Positions 13,400-23,575 of a stretch of 64,000 bases of DNA are shown in pieces. The notes beneath the pieces are model-generated. The model was not told the DNA's origin and did no database searches. It worked only from the letters and a program-made list of their open reading frames with translations. Positions within the stretch are counted from its first letter, which is position 1; each line of letters begins with the position of its first letter. The position numbers were made by a program, and so were the translations under genes. Source of the stretch: Sacculina carcini (Eukaryota > Arthropoda > Thecostraca > Sacculinidae); the NCBI GenBank assembly GCA_916048095.2, contig OU696597.1, positions 6,064,485 to 6,128,484 on the forward strand, written 5' to 3'.

Positions 13400-14090
13400 C
13401 CTCACTTATCATCGGCATCTTCTACTCGGATAACCTGAACTCACGTGTATCGCATGTAATGCACGTTTCTCCATGCAACACATCCAGGTGGAATGTACAT
13501 CATTCTCAAAGGCGCCGTCAACGTTGTCTTGGATCTGTTCAGACCAGTGGCTGCGCCAGGATTCTTCCGATGGGGACTAAGAAAAAAGTTATGGGGCTAA
13601 GGAAAACGTTGTAGGGGCTAAGGAAAAGCTGAGGGTATGGCGAAGCACGAAGAGCTACTCTTGAACGCTGACTACATAATATTATAATAAGGCACTTGGG
13701 CACACTGATTCAGTCCTCGCACTTGTACCAAAATTATAGGGCTTCATTTACAGTGGGAGGAAATTGTAAGAACCATTATTATGATTTTTGGGGGGCTTAG
13801 GGGGGCTTGGCATCTTTTTTGGGGGGCTCCAGCCCCAAGCTCCCCCTTGGCGCCGCCACTGGCTCAGACTATTGACGAGGTTCTTGGAGAAGAGCAGTCG
13901 GCGGTCATTGATGGCCGTCTTTTTTAGTTTTTATGGCTTCTGCCTCTTATAATTATTTAGTGAGGTTTATTCAATTCATCGTTCCAGTCTTCAGGCCCAT
14001 TATTTTGAAGTAATTTAGATTTAAATGGACTGGGGTTGCTGTATGGTCCCAGAGGCCGGTGCAGCCCATGAACACACATGATAAACGTTG
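13400..14090 (+). mobile_element. I-type LINE 3' fragment
   Basis: This matches the 3' end of the I-type LINE at 23576-26990 (same segment as about 26580-26970), including the cysteine/histidine tail coding region and the 3' UTR with GAGGCCGGTGCA. It is interrupted by a 317-bp MITE at 13545-13861. All upstream LINE sequence is missing. Confidence 0.8.
13545..13861. mobile_element. hAT MITE, 317 bp
   Basis: Termini are CAGTGGCTGCGCCAGG and, reverse complemented, CAGTGGCGGCGCCAAG. It is flanked by 8-bp target copies GTTCAGAC (13537-13544) and GCTCAGAC (13862-13869), with one mismatch. The empty site is visible in the intact I-type LINE copy near 26716, which proves the insertion boundaries. 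There is no coding capacity. Confidence 0.85.
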
Positions 14091-14774
14091 ACCTTGCCAG
14101 ACCTCTTAATGAAAAACAATCGATGATTCATAGAATTTGGTAGCGATATAGTTATCATTACTTTATTGCACACAATGTTTTTCACTTCAATAGCTTTGCT
14201 GTGAACACTCTTTCATGTATATACACATTACATGTCGCATGTCACATATTGCACGTACAGTTATACACACACGCACCAACTCCAGCTCAAATTATACAAG
14301 TGTTAAGATCAGTACAAGACGATAGAGGCAATATCATATCGTCAAAAACATAAAAAACCAACGACCCTCAGCAACACACACACACACACATTGCGTGCTT
14401 GATTCATTGAAACTAAGAAGAAATAAAAAGCTGAATAAAATGGTAGCATTGTTCAACAAACACACAGCACAACATGCAACTGTACTAGGCCACTAGCTGA
14501 CTGACGCCTCATCACAGCAGACACTATTACCCAGACTCACACACTCAAACAATACGTTACGTTAAAGACATGCCATTATTTTATATTATTAAGTAAATAT
14601 AAAGACACACACACAAACAATTTTACCGCCCAGATGATTATCTGCAACGAGCAAAACATTACATCAGAACACACACGCACAAGAGACGAGCACACGCGTA
14701 TATGTATATAAGGAGAGCAGGGACTGAGAACGTTGATACTGAAACCAGTTCACTGTCGCCGTGCAGACAAGCTG
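14091..14774. other. non-coding, low complexity; possible 3' UTR of the gene at 14775
   Basis: AT- and CA-rich sequence with several short microsatellites. An AATAAA on the minus strand lies near 14162-14167 and could end the transcript whose last coding exon is 14775-14952. No other feature is seen. Confidence 0.35.
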
Positions 14775-14952
14775 TCACTGCGGCGATGTTGAGAAGCGGT
14801 TGGTGCCGAACTTGGTCAGGCTGACCAGCGTGTCAGTGTAGAACAGTCGACGTAGCAGTGGCGGCGGCAGAGGCAGTCCGTCGTACGTCAACACACATCG
14901 CCACACCGTCAAACCACACAAGTTTTCCAGCGTGTATCTGTGTGTGGACTGC
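14775..14952 (-). CDS. SOCS-box terminal exon of a probable ASB-family protein
   Basis: The minus strand reads YTLENLCGLTV, which fits the Elongin B/C-binding box (S/T-L-x3-C-x3-hydrophobic), followed by GLPLPPPLLRRLF, which fits the Cullin-5 box (LPxP). Together they form a full SOCS box, the C-terminal part by which such proteins recruit an ECS ubiquitin ligase. The frame ends in a normal stop at 14775. A splice acceptor CACGCAG precedes the exon at about 14953; its pyrimidine tract is poor. An ankyrin-like unit lies on the same strand at 16545-16700, which points to the ankyrin-repeat and SOCS-box (ASB) family. The remaining ankyrin exons are not seen in the window, so this may be a gene remnant. 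Family known, gene join inferred. Confidence 0.5.
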
Positions 14953-16540
14953 CTGCGTGTCACACGCACATACAGGCATATATATAATGCAAGATGAATG
15001 TATCCGGTTGTCAGTTTTTGGTCGTGAAGTCGTGGAGAAGGCCGCTTAGAAGTGTGTGCCACGATAACTCTTGATTGTAGATGAATGGTATTGGGCCGGT
15101 TGAATTATATTGTAGCCCAATTTCTCAATGGGGTCGGTCCTAGTATAGTTTATTATTTTCAACCTAATCTTGCCTTGTCTGCTCAGCGTAGTCGTGATAT
15201 GAGTATTGCTTCAATGAAAAAGAATGTATAACAACGTAGCTTAACCGATAACTGAATCGCCGGTGATAAGGACAGTGTCCATGTTAATGATGCTTTTCTT
15301 GCGTAAGTATTCATTCACAGACACCAAATGCAATATTTTTAATACATTCTTGTCAGCTTACAATCATGTAGTTGAACAAAATGTAAATCCGTTTTTCTTT
15401 TCAGCCCAGCGCATTAAGCGCAAAAAGTACGTCGTGAAATACGCCTCTCCATGCTGGTGAAATACGCCTCTCCATACTATGCTAGCAGTTTCCATATGAC
15501 GCAAGCACCTGGCAACTATCAGCGCTGGTACCTACCGTGGTTACAATGATACATGTGTATATGCAAGTGCAACACCGAAGCCCTGACCTCTAGCTTCTAA
15601 CCTACTGCCGCTAATGAGGTGGCCCTCTCTAATACGTCTTCCGTCCTTGTGGCACCATGGCGTGGTGAGGGTTGATTCTGCGGCGACAGCGAGCTGCACG
15701 GGACACTCATGTGTGTTCATAAGCATCGGCTTCCTCCCGTGTAGCAGCTGTCACTTGAGGCCTTTAACCTTATGAATATATGAAAGGCAGCAACAAAACA
15801 GATAAGAGTAATTTGATCAAATAGGATGAAAGGCATAGCATAGGTGATAACAAGAAATAGAAAAGAACCAGGTGCAGAATGAATCAGAAGAAAATTAGCT
15901 TCGTTTTAGATGTGAAAATGATTGGAGTGGTTTGAGCAGTGAAAAGGTAATGGTTCTGAATATATACTCTTTCAAGAGAGAAATTGATAAAAGCGGATAT
16001 GGGGACGGCACAATCCGAGCCCATCTCACTTCTCGTATACATAATTAGGTGAGTACACAAACACAACGCATAAACATAAACAAAATACACAGGACAGACA
16101 GACACTTACACGCATAACACACACACACACTGGCATAAAGATGCATACACATAAAACGGACACATACACAAGGTGTACTCGGTCATGCTATTTGTGTATA
16201 CATGTGATTTTGGACACGATGTTGATATTGAACGCCAATAAGTAATACCGATATGTAAATATACATATAATTATGCGACACACCTGTCTAATTCCTTACT
16301 TAATCTGCTTGATAGAACAAACCGCAGTGATTCAGTGGATGATGCTTTAACAAATACACACATACATACAAACGAACAACCAAACAGACAGATGGACCAA
16401 CAGACATACACACAGACATACAAACAAACACACAGAAAAACAAGCAGGCAGACAGATCTGTGTCGCATCAGAGCATGTGGCAGAAACACGACATCATCTT
16501 GTGTTTGTTGCGTGTTATGCGACGTATGTTGTTAACGACT
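14953..16540. other. putative intron or intergenic stretch with SINE and microsatellites
   Basis: Lies between the SOCS-box and ankyrin-like exons. It holds a partial SINE (15590-15790) and CA/GACA-rich tracts (about 16080-16160 and 16350-16450). No other coding signal is recognised. Confidence 0.35.
15590..15790 (+). mobile_element. SINE, tRNA-Val-like family, 5'-truncated
   Basis: This is the reverse complement of the body of the SINEs at 37989-38363 and 16857-17131 (shared blocks around GAGGTGGCCCTCTCTAATAC, GAGCTGCACGGGACAC and GTAGCAGCTGTCACTT). The tRNA-like head is not recognisable here. Confidence 0.65.
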
Positions 16541-16544
16541 GGTG

Positions 16545-16700
16545 TTGCGGTGACAGTGGCGGAGCAAGTGTTGCGAGTCGGGGCGGCACCCAGTCAGCAG
16601 CAGTGCCAGAAAACAGTCGATGTGGTGATGAACGGCGGCCAAATGCAGTGGCAGCGAAGGCTTTTTGTGACCGTTTTTTATTACAGGCATTTTGTGACCA
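16545..16700 (-). CDS. ankyrin-repeat-like exon of the probable ASB gene
   Basis: The minus strand encodes PLHLAAVHHHIDCF followed by LALLLTGCRPD. Spacing is exactly that of one ankyrin repeat (PLHxAAxxxHxxCxxxLLxxG). An AG acceptor (ACCCAG) lies upstream near 16710-16715; a good donor is not obvious before the stop at 16532. The same-strand SOCS-box exon 1.6 kb downstream supports an ASB-type gene, which would use ankyrin repeats to bind a substrate. One repeat alone could arise by chance, so the assignment rests on the pairing. Confidence 0.42.
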
Positions 16701-16856
16701 CCTGCCCGCCTCTGGGTTTGTATATCAGCAATAACTGCTGCATTGTACATCAGCAATAACTGTGACACACATATACACACAAATCTACCTTGATACGAAT
16801 CTACCTTGATACTTCATATATGTCTCTTCTCTGGTAAAAATGTTAAGGATTACACG

Positions 16857-17131
16857 CCTCAAGTGACAGTTGCTACACGGGAAGGAGTCGAAGCTAATGA
16901 ACACACACATGTGTGTCTCGTGCAGCTCGCTGCCACCGCAGAACCGACCCTCTCCACGCTATGGCACCATAAGAACGGAAGGCATATTAGAGAGGGCTGC
17001 CTCCCCAGAATACATGATGACTGATGTCTGATACTTTCATTTACTGCTGGGTGGACAGGGGCTGTTGGATTATAGAATTCGTCCAAAAAGAAACTCCTCA
17101 GCTGGGTTTCGAACTTGGTTTTAGACTGATA
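16857..17131 (-). mobile_element. SINE, tRNA-Val-like family
   Basis: Matches the SINE at 37989-38363 in the same orientation: CAAGTGACAGTTGCTACACG, the GCAGCTCGCTGCCACC block, GGTGGACAGGGGCTGTTG and a diverged B-box region (GGGTTTCGAAC). The outer half of the tRNA-like head is lost. A hAT fragment abuts it at 17134. Confidence 0.7.
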
Positions 17132-17133
17132 AT

Positions 17134-17418
17134 TAGGGCTGGGCAGGAACCGTAAAAAATTATACTCACGGTACCGGATCCGTAGGTCAGTGGAACCGTT
17201 GGAACCTGTTCCGCTAGACAAATATGTGATACTTTCTGTGGGCATGGGTCGAGATCCCTCAATGTTTAGAAAGCACCCAATGGGAAAATACAAAATAGAG
17301 CTGGCATACATGAACATGTGGCTGGGAAATTGTTACCAAATGTCATTATAAATTCAAAATTATATTGTAAATTTAACATTTCATCAGTTTCATTGTAGTG
17401 GGGATTCTCACATAGTTG
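17134..17418. mobile_element. hAT-2 left-end fragment
   Basis: Starts TAGGGCTGGGCAGGAACCGT and follows the complete element at 29534-32239 for about 285 bp, up to a shared GGATTCTCACA-type stretch. The rest is missing and sequence of the Gypsy fossil follows. Confidence 0.75.
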
Positions 17419-17419
17419 A

Positions 17420-20205
17420 ATGTGAGCGGAGTATAAGCACAACACGGTAGAGTTGAATGTGGCATGTTTCAGTGTGAGAGGAGAGGGCGCTAGCTGGCTG
17501 TGCGTGCATGAGTGTATGTCTGTCTGTTGTATTAGCACGAGCGGTTCGTGCTTAGAGACGTCGATGCGTGTATGTCTGTATGTTGTAGGGATTGTGGAGT
17601 ATACAGGCAGTCGCGAGGGGATGTTCGTTCGTGCGCCGTCATTGTTGAGCGAAGTACTTGAGTCTGCGATGTCTGATTGTATTGTGAACGTGTCAGTGGA
17701 GTAGTTTGTGTGTGAGAAGTGTACGTTCGTGTAAGGAAGAACATACGACTGGTTAGTGCTTCAGTATTTATTTATGTCTATTGTTTTCTTTGATATTATC
17801 AATATATCACTTGTGTCTGAGCCTACGTCTTGATTCGCCAACAAGCTATTTCGGCTGAATTAATTATGGAAACACTGAAACTTACCGATATTGTGGAGAA
17901 GTACGATGGCAGCGGCGAATTGGAAAGTTGGCTAGAAAAATTGAAGTTGGGCTGTCAATTGAAGAACATAGCGGATGTTGCGAGTGTGCTTCCATTCTTT
18001 CTGATTGTAAAAGCGTTTCATGTCTGAAGGAGATATAAAGAAGGAGGCAGCAATTGTTGCGGCTTTACGACAATCGTTTGGATTAACTCTCTTTGTGGCG
18101 TACGAGCAGTTTGTCACTAGGAATTGGAGACCAGATGAGACCATGGACGAATATATGACTATTCTTCGGTCTCTTGGATGATGTATCCCCTCAAGTGAAA
18201 GTGACCATTGGATTGCATGTCAATTTTTACGTGGGCTGCCTCCATTTGTTCAGGAAACTGTTCGCGCAATGCACGGTTCAACACTGAAGATTGACAACGT
18301 GTTGAGCTGTGCCAAACAAGTGGTGCTTGATCAGAGAAGTGGCGGAAAATCTATTATTATGTCGGAAGATACTCATGCGTATGTCGCTTCATGGTTAAAA
18401 AAGTATGCTTGCTATGAGTGTGGCGAAATGGGGCACATAGCGAAACATCGTAAGAACAGAAAACAGCGAACAGGTGTCGTGTGTTTTTCATATGGTCAAC
18501 CTGGACACGTCTCAAAGCAGTGTGCTCGTTCGGGAAACGCCAGAGGGGGGTCGGCCGGATCAGCTTCAATGGCACTGTCTGTCGACCCCCCACAGCGCAA
18601 CAGCATGGACCAGTGCTGAGCATATATATTGGTGGCGTGTCATACACTGCTTTAGTTGATACTGGGAGTTCCAATTCGCTTATTTTCAATAGCAAAACAA
18701 TGAGCGAAATTCACGGAGGTATATTGTTATTCGAATTATGAACGGCTCAACTGTGTGTTTGAATAAATATGTTGAAATGACAAATATTGGTATTTCTTTG
18801 TCTGGACCATCTGTAATTGACTATGCTGTTCTGTGGATCGTCGAGTCGGACTCACACCCGCCATTTGATATCATCCTGGGCATGGACGCAATCAAATAAG
18901 CTATTGGTCTCCATGTGAGTAGAAATGGTGAAGTTCGTTTGGGATGTGACAATGTCATTGTCACGCCAATTTCTTGCAATGATATCTCCACTGCAGCATG
19001 TGTGTCATCATCGCCAAAAGTATCGATCGAGTAACAAGACTTCAAGGCTGAATTCCATGGTGAACGCTGGACGATTTGTTGGGTGTGGAAGCAAGGTGGT
19101 CCAGAACAGAAGTTGTTTGGCCGTAATTACAGTGTGAGACAGAATGATTTAACCGAATTTGACCATGAAGTGCAGACATGGATAGACGAGAAAATTGTAC
19201 CTTATGAGGAAAATGAGCAGCGCTCCGGGATTAGATGCGGCAGTCTGTGACGAAAAGTTGCGCAAGCGGCGTACCATGGGTGATCGGGTGGTCATGGTGG
19301 ACCTAAAGAGAGCATATCTTAAGTTTTATGTAGCCAAGGAACTGTACCGCTTTCAAGTCGTCGAGGTGAAAGGAATGAAGTATGTCATGACACGTTTAGC
19401 ATTTGGCCGTAACATTGGACCGAAAGTGATGTGTTCTGTCACGAGACATGTTCTCGGAGAAGCTCCTCGATTTCGAGGATCAGTTGATTCGTATATCGAT
19501 GATATTATTGTTGATTGCAGTGTTATCAGCCCCCATGAAGTTCAAGACCATTTAAGACGGTTCGGACTGATTACCAAAGAGCCTGAAGTTTTAGGCAACG
19601 GTAATGTGCTTGGTCTTCGAGTGAATGAAACTCCAAGTGGTTCCAGTGGAGCAGAAAAGGTGCGCTTCCTGACATTCCTGATATATTGACCAAGCGTGAA
19701 GTATTTTCAATATGCGGGAAGTGCGAGCTGGCTCCTAGCAGGTGCAGGAGCTGGCAGGTGCGAGCACCTGTGTGCGAGCTGGCTCCGAGTTGCGTGTTGT
19801 TGGATAAGACGCTGCGCGTCTGCGGATGGTTCTAATGAACGAAAGTCGTGGGACAATAATGTCAGTGATGATGTTGCAGAGCAAGTCAGAAATATGTTGC
19901 AGAGCTGAGGAAGTGTCCGTAAAAGATCCCTTGTATGGTACGTGGTCTGTTTCGAGTAATGACACTGTGATATAGACGGACGCAAGAAATCTGGCAGAAG
20001 GCGTTGTCGTAACGGTGGATGGAAGTCCTATAGGAGATGGTTACTGACTGCAAAAATCTGACAACAGCGCTTACATAAACGTCGCTGAATTGAGTGCTGC
20101 TATTCAGTGTTTGAGTTTATGTCTGAAATGGGGATTCAGGTGCATCCAGCTGAAAACCGATTCAAGAGTGTTATGTTTGATTCAGCACCATCAAAACGCC
20201 CTTCA
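17420..20205 (+). mobile_element. Ty3/Gypsy-like LTR retrotransposon fossil (Gypsy-B copy 1)
   Basis: A GT-rich LTR-like leader (about 17420-17830) is followed by a Gag-like region (from about 17860), zinc knuckles (CYECGEMGHIAKH, about 18410-18450), an aspartic protease (ALVDTGSSN, about 18650), reverse transcriptase with SYIDDIIVD (about 19490) and the start of RNase H near 20100-20190. Integrase is absent in this direction. It is broken several times and old. Copies of the same family lie at 26991-28964 and 48914-52401. Confidence 0.8.
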
Positions 20206-20690
20206 CACAATTCTATTATATGCACACACACAACGACCACACACTACGATCACACTATGACTTAACAGGTCCGCAACACGAATCACACTAACTAGCACGC
20301 ACACATACATGAACGCACACACAAGTGCCTGTGACCTTGAGAGGTCACGCAATAACATATACGCTCATACACTCGCTCATACAGCTCGTGTTATGACGCT
20401 CATACACTCACACACACAACACCTCCCCTTCAATCATGGTAGGTCTTCTTGCCCCACCGAACTTGTAACCGATCAGGTTATCGGCGTTGTCGACTTGACC
20501 GACGTTGCGGGTATGGCGGTTATGGCTCTTCTTCTGCAGACGTCTTGCTTTCCTCCGACACTGCAGGCAACTTCTCAACATCCATATGTTTGTCGTTGGC
20601 GTTTGTATCTATGAGCGAAAAATATAACCGCAAGTATCGTCGGTTACGACGCAGGGATCGTCCACTCGGTAGACGTATGACATAATCACG
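20206..20690 (-). mobile_element. Gypsy-like 3' end piece, opposite strand
   Basis: On the minus strand a basic, arginine-rich pol-tail-like region (about 20690-20460) runs into a purine tract AAGGGGAGGTG and then a TG-rich block (20425 downwards) that resembles an LTR start. It faces the Gypsy-B copy 1 remains and is probably a piece of the same or a related family. Confidence 0.35.
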
Positions 20691-21330
20691 GTGGTTTACG
20701 ATGACTGCTACCTTTGTCTTTTGTGCTTACTTTACTTATTATATTTGATTTTGCGTTATTTTGATTTTCCATTACTCGTTTTGGTCATTGATAATATTTG
20801 CCTTTTTAAAGGCGGATATTTTCTTCTTGCGAGCTCATTCATTCACTTCTAAGTCTGTTTTTTATTTAAATCAATTAATCTTTCTTTTGTGTCAGGTTAT
20901 ATATTTGAATTTTTATGTTTTATTTCTGAATGTGATTGAGAATCAGGGTTCGCAACCATAGTTGCTTTGCAATCTTCCTGCTGAATTCTCTCATCACATT
21001 CTTTTTCTTCAATTTTCGGTTCAGTTTGTATATTATTTAATTTAACTTTGTCTATAAATATAAGTGCTGTCGATGGATACATGTACTATTTTCTGCTTCA
21101 TGTCTGTTTTGTTGATGTGGCGGGCTGAAAATTTTAGCCCTGTCCCCACGGCTAACGGCCGGTTTTCCCGTTTTCCGTCAGCGCCCAGCTCTTTCCTCGC
21201 ACTGAGGTGCCAACTAATTCTGTGTTGCTCTCATACTCTGTCTTTGTTGTCGCTCATTGGACATTTTGCTTTGCGATATGTGTTTAACAATGAGCTCTCA
21301 ATAAATTGTTCTCACATGTGTTTTCTAGTG
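20691..21330. other. unassigned AT-rich stretch
   Basis: No coding region or repeat end is recognised. The right part probably includes 5' UTR of the LINE that follows. Confidence 0.3.
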
Positions 21331-23575
21331 TTTTTATAGTGTATGTGTGTGTTTGTGTGTATGTTTGCTTTGTATTGTGTGTGTTGTATGCTTTTTTTTT
21401 GTTACATTTCGTATGCATGTGTTATGTGTTGTGTATTTGTGCTTGCATGTGTTGTGCAGTATGTGTTTATTTGTATGTTTGTTTTGCGTTGTGTGTGTGT
21501 CTTCTCACACCGTGGATTTGTCATTTCTACTGATGATGTGTGGCGATGTTGAAATGAATCGCGGTCCTGCTCGACCACAAACACGATTTTCAAATATACT
21601 TTTCACCAACATCAGAGGCTTGTATATGAGTATAAGAGATTTGACAGTAGTCAGTCGCCCCAAGGACATCGTAATCTGTGCCGAAACGCTTGTGTCCGAT
21701 TATCGGGACCAATCTGAGCTATTGATGCCAGGTTTCATTAAGCCATTGCTAATCAAACGTGACTCAAAAAACAGGCGGCGTGGCATGGCAGTGTACGTAC
21801 GCAAAGGCTTTTCAGCATAGAGCATTACATCGCACGACTGCACTTGTCATGAAGTTATGCTGCTGCGTGTCAACACCGCCTTGATGAATTTTTACATCTT
21901 TGGAGCCTACCGAAATCCATATAGTAACGACTCTATCTACGAAAGTCTCTTGTCAGCCATGTCAACAATTCAGGAGAGGGACACCAAGTCAGCGTTTGTA
22001 TTTGTGGGGGACAAGAACGCCCATCACCGTGAGTGGCTTTTGTCGACATCCCCTACAGACGCCCATGGTAGAGCAGCATATGATTTCTGCAACATTTCTG
22101 GCTGTTCCCAAATGGTGTCCGGTCCCACACATCAAGCGGGAAACTGTTTGGAGTTGGTTATGACAGACGTCTCAGATATCCCGAGTGTAAACGTGGAAGC
22201 TCCAATAGGAAGTTCAGATCACTCGTCGCTGTCCGTGAAGATGACATTGAGGCAGAAGGTTTCTCTTTACACGATTTCAAGGCTCGTGCACATGAAGAAC
22301 AATGTTGTCTGGGTGAAGGTGAATGATGAATTGAAAGCAATTAAAGTTTCAAATCTGCTGCAGAAGGAATGTCCCATCGATGCATTGACAAATACATTAC
22401 CGATGTCATCTCAAGGAGAGTGCCTACTAAAAAACTACGTTTTCGCTCTGATGATAAAGCATGTTTCACCAAAGAATGTCGCAGCGCACGTGAATTCAAG
22501 CAGGAGGCTTACCACAAGTAGCTTCAATCGCGCTCAGCCAATTCATGGAATGTCTACACTGAGGCCAGACGGCATGCTGAGCATGTGTATTAAAAAGCGG
22601 AAACATGTCACTCAAAGAAACTTGCTGAAAAGCTAACATCTGCCAATGACGACCACAAATGGTGGTCAACGTTGAAATCGTCAGGGCTTGGACATGACCT
22701 GTCTATCCCTCCTTTATTTTGAGCGAACGTTGAGCTCAAAAGCAACCCAACAGAGAATGCAGAGCTGCTTATGAATTTCTTCAATTCCAAGCAATGTCAA
22801 GGGTCCATTCTGTCTGACTATTCACCTGTCCTCGCCCCGAAAATCAAAGACATTGCCTTCCGATCAAAAGAAGTGGCGAATCTCATGAAAGATTTTGATG
22901 CTCACGGAGGAACAGACCCTCTGAATATGTTTCCGCTATTTTTCAAGAACACGGCAGATACTCTAGCTCCGAAGCTCAGTGCTGTTTTCAGGCGCTTGAT
23001 GAAGACTAGTTCGCTTCCATCTTGTTGGCGGGCTGCGAATATCACGCCCATACCAAAAGGAACCAATTTAGCTGATGTTGCAAACTACCGGCCGATATCA
23101 ATTACGCCGATTCTGTCCAAAATATTCGAGCACTTGATATCTTCCAGACTGTCCAAGTACCTGGAGAGCAACAATCTGGAGATCAATCTTCAATCAACAA
23201 TCTTCAAGACTGTCCAAGTACCTGGAGAAAACCAATTTGCATACCGTAAAAAACCCAGCACGACTGACACTCTGCCTACTATCACGTACGAGCTCCAGCA
23301 AGTGCTAGACAAAGGCAGTGAAGCCTGGATTGTACAGTTAGATTTCTCGGCAGCATTTGACCGTGTGAGCCACCACGGCTTTTTGCCTCAATTTCTCTCC
23401 AATCGCGTACAACGTGTTGCCATCGATGGAGCATACAGTGGCTGGCAGAGCATTGTCTCCGGTGTCGCGCAGGGAAGTGTGTTGGGTCCTATTTTGTTCA
23501 ACATTTACACCGCTGACCTGTACACAACCACACGCAACGCTGTATATGGATATGATGATGATATCACCTTCGTCC
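21331..23575 (+). mobile_element. CR1/L2-like LINE, 3' part missing (LINE-C)
   Basis: After a GT-rich tract the plus strand shows a 2A-like motif (21542-21568) directly before an APE endonuclease (LFTNIRGL, VICAETLV, VFVGDKNAHH, SSDHSSLS; about 21590-22250). RT follows: YRPISITPILSKIF, NQFAYRKKPSTTDTL, VQLDFSAAFDRV, GVAQGSVLGPILFNIY and a YDDD-type active site (GYDDDITF, about 23545-23570). The frame breaks at least twice in the endonuclease and linker. About 61 bp around CTTC(C/A)AGACTGTCCAAGTA is duplicated (23141 and 23202), lengthening the RT. The element stops just after the active site, where the head of the I-type LINE begins. Confidence 0.85.
21542..21568 (+). other. 2A-like peptide motif, probably inactive
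   Basis: The frame reads GDVEMNRGP immediately before the endonuclease domain. The 2A ribosome-skipping consensus is D-V/I-E-x-N-P-G-P, and such motifs are known at the start of ORF2 in several LINE lineages. Here the first proline is arginine, so skipping is unlikely in this copy. Confidence 0.65.

Noticed and set aside
16335-16780. Plus-strand frames over the ankyrin-like region
   Set aside because: The upstream part is CA-rich repeat and the rest is antisense to the better-supported minus-strand ankyrin motif.
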